This document shows, one piece after another, positions 56,401 to 64,000 of a stretch of 64,000 nt of DNA. The notes beneath the pieces are model-generated. The model did not search any database and was not told the DNA's origin. It worked only from the letters and a program-made list of their open reading frames with translations. Source of the DNA: Primulina eburnea. Lineage: Eukaryota > Streptophyta > Magnoliopsida > Lamiales > Gesneriaceae. The stretch is from contig NC_133105.1 in the NCBI RefSeq assembly GCF_022965805.1, positions 1,550,001 to 1,614,000 of the forward strand, given 5' to 3'. The position numbers and the translations under genes are program-made. Position 1 is the stretch's first letter. Every line of letters starts with the position of its first letter.

Positions 56401-59113
56401 CTAGCTTTTTAGAGGTACTAGCATGATGCACGTGCGTTGCACGTAATATCAATTATATTATAAAAATTAAAAAAAATTGATTTTCTAAAAAACAATTTGA
56501 ATCATTTTGTTATTTATCTGGGCTTAATTTCTTATCATATTAGACGTACTTTCAAAATTGTTTCTTAAATTAAAATTCAAATAGTTGATTTTATGTTATA
56601 TAATAAATTGTAATGAACATAATATATAGAACAAAATAAACTGAAACAATTTTTTTAAAAAAATTATATATTCAAACACTATATATAAAGCATAATAACC
56701 TAAAAATCAACCAAATTATGGATTTTATCAATGTATAAATCATAATCTACAAAATCGAAACATACTAAAGACAAATAATTATCAATTTAAAATCACAGTG
56801 ACTAACTCATAAAAACAATATTAAAACAAATGAAATAGTAATATTGATAGTAAAATATAACTTATAATTTTTATTTAACCTCCTAAGAATGTTTTTACTT
56901 TTTATTTTTACAAATCTATATCATGGACAATAAATTCTATATCGATCTTTCGTAGACTAACATTGATTACTATTAATTTCTTGTTAAATAAGTTTTAAAA
57001 TAATAAATAAATCAACATATGTAAAGAAATGCACAAATAAGATTATATGATAAATATCAATAAACTCATATAATAATTATTAAATATAGATTTTAAACTT
57101 TTGGTATGATTTTCACCATTAAATTTTGAAATATAAGAAAAGAAATAAACTTTCATAAAAAATGTTATTTTTGTATCTATTGAATTAATTAGTTTGATTT
57201 CAAAATAATTAAATAATTTTAATTATATTATATTATAAAAATTAAAAAAAATATGATTTTCTAAAAAATAATTTGAATTATTTTGTTATTTATCTGAGCT
57301 TAATTTCTTATCATATTAGACGATTTATAAGAACTTATATAACTTACTTTCAAAATTGTTTCCTAGATTAAAATTCAAGCAGTTGATTTTATGTTATATA
57401 ATAAATTGTAATGAACATAATGTATAAAACAAAATGAACTGAAACAAAATTTGTTAAAAAATTTATATATTCAAATAAAACGTATAAATCATAATAACCT
57501 AAAAATCAACCAAATTATGTATTTTACCAATGTATAAATCATAATCTACAAAAGCGAAGCGAACTAAAGATAAATAATTATCAATTTAAAATCACTATAA
57601 CTAACTTTTAAAAACAATATTAATACAAATGAAATAGTAATATTGATAGTAAAATATAACTCATAATATTTAATCTAAAAAATAATTTGAATCATTTTGT
57701 TATTTATCTGAGCTTAATATCTTATCATATTAGACGATTTATAAGAAATTATATAACTTACTTTCAAAATTGTTTCTCAGATTAAAATTCAAGCAGTTGA
57801 TTTTATGTTATATAATAAATTGTAATGAACATAATATATAAAACAAAATGAATTGAAACAAAATATTTTTAAAAAATTATATATTCAAACACAACGTATA
57901 AATCATAATAACCTAAAAATTAACCTAATTATGTATTTTACCAATGTATAAATCATAATCTACAAAAACGAAGCGTACTAAAGACAAATAATTATCAATT
58001 TAAAATCAGTGTGACTAACTCTTAAAAACATATTAATACAAATGAAATAGTAATATTGATAGTAAAATATAACTCATAATATTTAATTTAACCTCTTAAT
58101 TTTTTTTTACTTTTTATTTTTACAATTCTATATATCATGGATAATAAATTCTATATATCGATCTTTCGTAAACTAACATTGATGACTGTTAATTTCTTGT
58201 TAAATAAGTTTTAAAATAATAAATTAATCAATATATGTAAAAAGAATTACATTCAAATAAGATTAAATGGTAAATATCAAATAAACTCATATAATAATCA
58301 TTAAATATAGCTTTGAAACTATATGATTTTAACCATTAAAATTTGAAATATAACAAAAGAAATAGATGTTCATATATATTTTTGTGATATTATAATTTAT
58401 TACTTAATAGAAATTGCAATAAAATTATAATTACAAAAGTACAATAAAATCATTGGAAAAACATGTAGAGAGAAATAAAATCATTGGAAAACATGTAGAG
58501 AGAATTAAAAGGATAAAACATTTAAATGTAGTATAAAGATGAGTTAATTTGATAAAATTAATATAGGAGTTACATTCTAATCTTGAAGTGTGTATAAAAG
58601 GTTAATTTTGTCATTGCACAATTGGAAAACAATGCCCTTCAGGCTTCATCCACACTTTTATAGGTATATAGATATAGATAAGATTGTCCTTTCCGTGTTC
58701 CAGTCATGGGATAAATAATTGCATACTTGCTTAATATTGAATCTCTTTATACTGTATGAATTTGTCCTACAATACTCTGGACCGGGAAAAAAACGTCAAC
58801 ATGTATATTCAGCAATCAGCGGTGGCTACAACACGCCATTTATGACATAAAAAATTGATGAAAGATACACTGAAATTTGTACTATAGTCTTGTCCGGTAA
58901 TTAGGCAAACAAATGTTATGCTACAAGCTGAACCTTATATAATTAAAGGTAAATGTTTTGGTTTTGTATGCTACGCTATTTTCCAGATTTGTGCCACATA
59001 AAATATCCCAACTCTTTGTTACATAAGATACCTAACGCAATCAAAATGTTATATAACAGAACACCGAGACTGAAATTGGAGCGTCGTCTCTTGGAAGAAC
59101 TCGGATTCGTTGA
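53443..59113 (+). CDS. CCS52A/FIZZY-RELATED (Cdh1-type) APC/C activator
   Basis: Ten exons: 53443-53961, 54433-54555, 54635-54739, 54916-55095, 55175-55237, 55347-55541, 55927-56028, 56127-56189, 56308-56376 and 59060-59113, total 490 aa with all phases joining. The C-box is DRFIPSR (residues 46-52); a Cdh1-specific [12 protein letters not shown] motif follows near 90-105. [20 protein letters not shown] leads into seven WD40 repeats (about 175-475) with [51 protein letters not shown] and [10 protein letters not shown]. The last exon ends in the Ile-Arg tail (GRTRIR) that docks on APC3/CDC27. The product recruits substrates to the anaphase-promoting complex and drives endoreduplication in plants. 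The last intron (56377-59059) is enlarged to 2.7 kb by a Helitron, so the 54-bp terminal exon depends on correct splicing across it. Confidence 0.95.
56418..58678 (-). mobile_element. Non-autonomous Helitron in the last CCS52A intron
   Basis: Read on the minus strand it begins A|TCTATATCTATATACC (58678) and ends with the hairpin ACGTGC-AAC-GCACGT, then GCATCATG, CTAG and a flanking T (56418-56417). These are Helitron termini. It is 2.26 kb, AT-rich and lacks Rep/helicase sequence. Inside, a block of about 410 bp (anchor tttgaatcattttgttattt) occurs three times, at about 56483, 57260 and 57672. A second block of about 350 bp occurs twice (56880 and 58085), giving an A-B-A-A-B order. Confidence 0.75.
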
Positions 59114-60421
59114 TTCGACGAAACCCCCATGCTACCCTAGGTCAGAATTACTTGTCTTTTATACGCTTCATTCATGTCGCATTTTCTGCCGTGGAGAATG
59201 AAAGGCAATGTGGAGAAACCAAATACTTACCGCCTGATCACACGAATTATGTGTAAAAAAAATTTTACTGAAGGTGGTGGCAAGATTAAGTTGATTGTTC
59301 TAACAATCAAGAAAGTTGGTAAATATGAATGAGACATTGTTGAATGAATGATGGTGATAAATTTATACAGTGGGAGTTTTTTTTTTATAATTTATTTTTG
59401 AGGGGATAAAACTAAGGGAGTGTTATTTAAAGCTGAGCAATAACTTCTCCCTTGTAATGAAAGGCTACAGTCTTAGTATCAAACGCATCTGCCTCCTCAT
59501 TTGTAACATATTTTCTACTAATTTTTAATAATGGGGTTCCTTTTGTTGATTAATTTTTATTACTCGATTTGTACTTGTAAAAATGGTAGAAAATTACAAG
59601 TCAAGCAAAACGATTCAACATAAAAATATTTCAGTTGAAGTACCAAAGAATTCAGATTAATGATAAGGTATGTGATATAAATTAAATTTGGAAAATTGTG
59701 CTTTTATATTTGTATTTTGTGATTTTGATAATGTCAAATTTCAATTTTAGTTTGTTTTTTGTTTTTTTTTTCTACGATTTAGTCTTTTGTAAGATGTGAT
59801 GTTGATGCAACACGAGTTGATGACGTGTGTGTTGGCATATTAATATTTTCATGAAAAAATATTAAAATTATCAAAAATTAGAAAACATAAAGACTAAATT
59901 TAAAGGCAATTTTAAAGACTAAAATTAAAAAAAATTTGAAGACATAATACTAAAATCTAAATTTTACATCATAGAAAATCTATGCAAATGTATGACCAAA
60001 AACGATAAAAGCTAAGCAGCGCACAGAGGTTTCCATGTTTAAATTTGACTGCTGGTTTAAACAAATAATGACGAAAGCTGAGACCCTACCTTTGTACTGG
60101 CTAGGGTTGCCTGCCCAAATCCGGACATCCGAAACAAATTGGTGGGATTCGACCAGATAAAATTTCGTATCCGGACTCTTTCTTTCTTTCTTTTTCTTTT
60201 TTATTCGGGTTATCAGTCCAGCCCGATCACCAATAATAAAGTTCTTTTGTTACAAAAATATTTTTGTGTTCTTTATGTTTTCTCTATCAATTTGTTTTGT
60301 TAAAAATTATATATTTTAAGTTATTTATTCATGAAAATATATAAAAATAAATAGATTTGGTTACCCCGAACCCTGATCCAACATGCAAACATGGAACGAC
60401 CATTGCATGATAGAGAAAGTG
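59114..60421. other. CCS52A 3' flank and intergenic DNA
   Basis: 3'UTR of CCS52A followed by AT-rich DNA. I see no gene. The copia element is inserted at the right end. Confidence 0.5.
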
Positions 60422-60426
60422 AAACT
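60422..60426. repeat. Target site duplication AAACT (left)
   Basis: aaact directly before the 5' LTR, repeated at 63907-63911 directly after the 3' LTR. A 5-bp duplication is normal for Ty1/copia. Confidence 0.9.
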
Positions 60427-60902
60427 TGTTAGGTGAGTTTTTAAATGATGTGGAGCACACGTTGAATTTTATATTCAGAATTTAGAATCTCACATCGGAA
60501 ATATTTAAAAAACTGATCGTAGGAATTAGTTATAAATAGAGCTCAATTCCTTCAGTTATTGTATCCTAAAATCACAAACTTTTCAGTTTTGATAAAAAGA
60601 GAGTGCATAGCAAAAAAAAAAAAGAGTGTATTTTTTTCTTGAGTGCGAGAATTCTCTTTTGTGAGTTAGAGAAAATATTTTCTCGGTATACTCGGGTTGG
60701 GATCGTGAGATATTGAGTGTATTGGTGTATACACTTGTTGTAATATTTCTTCCGGTTATAAAAGTTGCAGTGCTCCGTGGATGTAGCCTATATTGGGTGA
60801 ACCACGTAAATCTTTGTGTTCTTATTGGTTGTTTTCTTCCGCAAATTTTTCGGCACTATATTATCATCGTGATCGGTATCGCTTCGGGGTAATTCCCCAA
60901 CA
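60427..60902 (+). repeat. 5' LTR of the copia element
   Basis: Starts TGTTAGG and ends CCCCAACA (TG..CA). It contains a TATA box and is followed after two bases by the primer-binding site. Confidence 0.93.
60531..60538 (+). promoter_or_regulatory. TATA box in the 5' LTR
   Basis: tataaata, about 100 bp into the LTR. The same box is kept in the 3' LTR at 63540-63547. Confidence 0.6.
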
Positions 60903-60904
60903 AC

Positions 60905-60916
60905 TGGTATCAGAGC
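60905..60916 (+). other. Primer-binding site (initiator tRNA-Met)
   Basis: tggtatcagagc, complementary to the 3' end of initiator tRNA-Met, as in most plant copia elements; two bases after the 5' LTR. Confidence 0.9.
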
Positions 60917-61026
60917 CTTGTTGTGAAAATTCTTAAAAATTCTGAGTATGCTCTGTGGTTGCAGCTTTGTCTGATCTTCCACATCAGAAAAGATTTTTTT
61001 GATTTTCTGTTAAGGCTAGAGAAGTG

Positions 61027-61746
61027 ATGGCCGGAGATGATGGATCGGGACCGGGAATCAACAAGTTCGACGGAACAGATTTTTCGTTGTGGCGGTTACA
61101 GATTAGAGATTATCTGTATAGCAGGAAGTTGCATCAACCTCTATCTGGAAAGAAGCCGGAAAAGATGGAGGATGATGACTGGAAGCTTCTTGACCGACAA
61201 GTGTTAGGTGTAATACGATTGACCCTAACGAAGAACGTGGCACATAACGTGGCGGAGGCAAAAACAACGGAGGAGATGATGTCCATTTTATCGGACATGT
61301 ACGAGAAGCCATCAGCAAGCAATAAAGTCCATCTCATGAAGAAGTTATTTAACTTGAAGATGAGAGAAGGTGCTTCGGTGGCTAAACACATCAATGAGTT
61401 CAACACGATTGTTTCTCAGCTAACATCGGTTGAAATTAATTTTGATGATGAGATTCGTGCACTTATTCTTTTGGCGTCTTTACCAAATGTTTGGGAACCA
61501 ATGCGGGCAGCGGTTAGCAACTCTGTTGGAAAAAGAAAGCTACAATTCAATGATGTCAGAGATCAAATTCTTGCCGAGGAAGTTCGCAAGATGGATTCTG
61601 GTGAAGGAACATCATCAAGTTCTGCTCTAAATCTCGATAATAGAGGAAGGGGCAGGAGTGGCGAAAAGAGTTTTAACCAATGTCATGGTAGATCTAAGTC
61701 AAGAAATGGAAAAGACAAAAGCAACCTTGAAAAGAATGTGAAATGA
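61027..61746 (+). pseudogene. copia gag, ending at a stop in the zinc knuckle
   Basis: Open frame of 239 codons with typical gag phrases (KFDGTDFSLWRLQIRDYL, SDMYEKPSASNKVHLMKKLF, EFNTIVSQL, LASLPNVWEPM). A TGA at 61744-61746 sits where the first Cys of the CCHC knuckle belongs, and the next Cys codon reads Tyr. The frame continues past the stop (GETGHLKRNC). Thus the gag-pol polyprotein is interrupted here. Confidence 0.88.
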
Positions 61747-63364
61747 TGGAGCTATGGTGAGACTGGTCACTTGAAAAGGAATTGCAAATCAACAAGGAAC
61801 AACGCTAATGTTGTTACTGAGGAGGTACATGATGCTCTATTATTATCCATGGAAAACCCGGTTGATTCTTGGGTTATGGACCCGGGAGCTTCGTTTCATA
61901 CCACTAGTAATCGTGATGTATTCGATAATTACATTGCAGGAGATTACGGAAAAGTTTTCCTAGCTGATGGAAAACTTTTGGAAATAATTGGTATGGGTGA
62001 TATCCGGATGAAGATGACAAATGGATCTGTCTGGAAAATCAACAAAGTAAGGCATGTACCAAAGTTGACACACAATCTGATTTCAGTGGGACGGCTTTAC
62101 GACGAAGGTCATAAGGTGACCTTTGGTGATGGTTCTTCGAAAGTGAAAAAAGGAGCCATGGTTGTTGCTCGAGGAAAGAAAACTGGAACACTTTATATGA
62201 CTTCCAGTTTGAGAAAGAAATTAGCGGATGTGAATGCTGGAGCTAATTCAAGTCTATGGCATAGTAGGCTTGGCGATACGAGTGAGAAGGGACTGAAGAT
62301 GCTTGGTTCAAACGGAAAGCTACCGAAATTAAAGATCGTTGAACACAAGCTGTGTGAAGCTGTATTTTTTGGAAAGCAGAAAAATGTAAGCTTTTCAAAA
62401 GAGGTCAGAGAACCGATATCGGCGGATTTGGAGCTGGAACATACTGATGTATGTGGACCATCTCCTGTGACATCCCTTGGAGATCACTCAAGATATTATG
62501 GCACTACTGTTGACGATTCGAGCAGGAAATTTTGGGTTTATTTTGTGAAAAATAAATCGGATGTTTATGAGACCTTTAAACAGTGGGAGTTAGCCATGGA
62601 AGATGTGATGGATTCACTGTCATCCAATCACATGTGGGAGTTGTCAGAACTTCCTGAAGGTAAAAAGGTTTTACAGAGCAAGTGGGAGTACCGATAAGAA
62701 CATGACGGTAGCAAGTGGTACAAAGAAATACTTGTTGTAAAAGGTGAAAAGAAAGTCATTGGTTACACTGATATTTTCTCTCTGGTGGTAAAGTTAACTA
62801 CTATCAGGATTGTACTTGGATTGATGGAAAAAGAAGATTTACATCTGGAACAGTTAGATGTAAAGACGACGGTTCTTCATGGTGAGCTAGATGAAGAAAT
62901 GAATCAATCACAGGGATTTGAAGTACGAGGGAAAGAGAAAATAGTGTGCAAACTTCAGAAGAGCTTGTATGGTCTCAAACAAGCTCCAAGACAGTTGTAC
63001 AAGAAGTTTGATGGTGTAATGAATAATGATGGTTTTTTGAGGTATCAAGCTGATCACTGTTGTTATGTTGAAGCTTGATGATTATTATATCATACTACTG
63101 ATATATGTAGATGATATGTTGATAGCAAGAGCTAGTCTGGAGGAGATTGATAAACTCGAGAAAGAGTTATCAAAGGAATTTGCTTTGAAGGATTTGGGTG
63201 CTGCAAAACAAATCCTTGGATTGGGGATCCTTAGAGATCGGGTGAATGGAGTGTTGAAGTTTGAGAAGATTTCTGAAAGCAATAATCCAGCTGATATGCT
63301 CACGAAGGCTGTTATCATTGAAAAACTGAAGTTGTGTTTGACTTCAGTTGGTCTCCTGGACTAA
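61747..63364 (+). pseudogene. copia pol remnants (protease, partial integrase, RT)
   Basis: After the gag stop the same frame encodes protease (SWVMDPGASFHTT; the usual active-site DSGA reads DPGA) and the pre-integrase region (SLWHSRLG). The start of integrase (ADLELEHTDVCGPS) is then joined by a deletion directly to the RT region (AMEDVMDSLSSNHMWELSEL). A stop at 62695-62697 follows, then RT (GLKQAPRQLYKKFD), another stop at 63076 and a frameshift into the YVDDMLIA block. RNase H is missing: the sequence jumps from GLGILRDRVNGVLKFEK to the pol C-terminus (NPADMLTKA) and ends at 63364. Confidence 0.88.
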
Positions 63365-63423
63365 CAAAGGAGGTATGAGCTGCTGCACTGATGGTGTGAA
63401 GACATGATTGGAATCAAGTCTTC

Positions 63424-63434
63424 AAGTGGGAGAA
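63424..63434 (+). other. Polypurine tract
   Basis: aagtgggagaa immediately before the 3' LTR, the expected plus-strand primer. Confidence 0.75.
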
Positions 63435-63435
63435 T

Positions 63436-63906
63436 TGTTAGGTGAGTTTTTAAATGATGTGGGGCCCACGCAGAATTTTATATTCAAAATTTAGAATCCC
63501 ACATCGGAAATGTTTAAAAAACTGATCGTAGGAATTAGTTATAAATAGAGGTCAATTCCTTCAGTTATTGTATCCCAAAATCACAAGCTTTTCAGTTTTG
63601 ATAAAAAGAGAGTGCATAGAAAAAAAAGAGTGTATTTTTTTCTTGAGTGCGAGAATTCTCTTTTGTGAGTTAGAGAAAATATTTTCTCGGTATACTCGGG
63701 TTGGGATCGTGAGATATTGAGTGTATTGGTGTATACACTTGTTGTAATATTTCTTCCGGTTATAAAAGTTACAGTGCTCCGTGGATGTAGCCTATATTGG
63801 GTGAACCACGTAAATCTTTGTGTTCTTGTTGGTTGTTTTCTTCCGCAAATTTTTCGGCACTATATTATCATCGTGATCGGTATCTCTTCGGGGTAATTCC
63901 CCAACA
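63436..63906 (+). repeat. 3' LTR of the copia element
   Basis: TGTTAGG...CCAACA, matching the 5' LTR along its full length apart from scattered substitutions and a shorter A-run near 63620. Confidence 0.93.
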
Positions 63907-64000
63907 AAACTAAGCATGAAGATTGAAGCCTAACAAGAAAGATCAGAAAAATGTTCGGGGTTTGTCACAGAAAGATACCAATGACGGGTCATATCGTCAT
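63907..64000. other. Right target duplication and flank of the copia insertion
   Basis: aaact (63907-63911) then 89 bp of flanking DNA with no recognised feature. Confidence 0.7.

Larger units (their letters stand above)
60427..63906 (+). mobile_element. Ty1/copia LTR retrotransposon, defective
   Basis: A 3480-bp element with 5' LTR 60427-60902, primer-binding site, gag, fragments of pol, polypurine tract and 3' LTR 63436-63906, bounded by AAACT duplications. Domain order gag-protease-integrase-RT is that of copia. The coding region is broken by at least two in-frame stops, one frameshift and large internal deletions, so it cannot move by itself. The LTRs differ by roughly 13 substitutions and a short A-run indel over about 470 bp by eye. 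Confidence 0.93.

Noticed and set aside
56401..58700. Inverted terminal repeats suggesting a DNA transposon in the CCS52A intron
   Set aside because: The ends are not inverted complements and there is no target duplication; TC, hairpin plus CTAG and the A/T insertion site fit a Helitron instead.
1..64000. CRISPR arrays, operons, rRNA or tRNA genes
   Set aside because: None seen; the window has plant nuclear gene structure. The only tRNA-related signal is the retrotransposon primer-binding site.

Overview
This is a piece of a plant nuclear genome. The genes have many introns with GT..AG borders, the introns and intergenic DNA are AT-rich, and the window carries a chloroplast PGRL1, a phytocyanin, an AHL factor, a Ty1/copia element and Helitron and MITE debris. 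A dispersed palindromic repeat ending in GTGAGACGGTCTCAC-like arms occurs nine times. I associate it, from memory only, with Lamiales, so an asterid eudicot is my best guess.

Layout: (1) 1-2631: decayed retroelement gag and one MITE. (2) 2632-9999 (+): maspardin-like alpha/beta-hydrolase, 8 exons, 386 aa. (3) 9241-20657: an imperfect tandem duplication. The unit ran from intron 7 of the maspardin gene, through the intergenic region, to intron 2 of the coding part of a YTH-domain gene. Each copy keeps one intact gene end: copy A supplies the real 3' end of maspardin plus a broken YTH head, and copy B supplies a broken maspardin tail plus the real YTH head. Copy A also holds an intronless two-domain Thg1 gene (11636-13240) inside the old 5'UTR intron of the YTH gene; copy B lacks it. 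Copy B holds a broken IBA57-like tail. (4) 19966-23005 (+): YTH-domain m6A reader, 8 coding exons, including a GC-AG intron. (5) 23731-24397 (-): GPI-anchored phytocyanin. (6) 26008-31165 (-): TPX2-like spindle protein with at least 16 exons. (7) 33195-36388 (-): TVP38/TMEM64-type VTT membrane protein. (8) 36400-43360: repeat-rich DNA with a nested Tourist-like MITE, a small Helitron and a perfect hairpin. (9) 43361-44203 (-): AT-hook AHL protein. (10) 47380-50795 (+): PGRL1, 10 exons. (11) 51688-52030: expansin fragment. (12) 53443-59113 (+): CCS52A/FZR (Cdh1) APC/C activator, 10 exons, whose last intron contains a 2.3-kb Helitron. (13) 60427-63906: a defective copia retrotransposon with LTRs and a 5-bp target duplication.

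The genes do not form an operon or pathway. Several have Arabidopsis counterparts that I remember as lying close together on chromosome 4 (CCS52A2, PGRL1B, a YTH gene, a TPX2-like gene, a SNARE-associated Golgi gene, an AHL gene, an IBA57-like gene and a maspardin-like gene). The window therefore looks like a conserved ancestral block, locally shuffled and invaded by repeats. Coding exons were joined by hand from splice signals, reading phase and family similarity. No alignment or database search was run.
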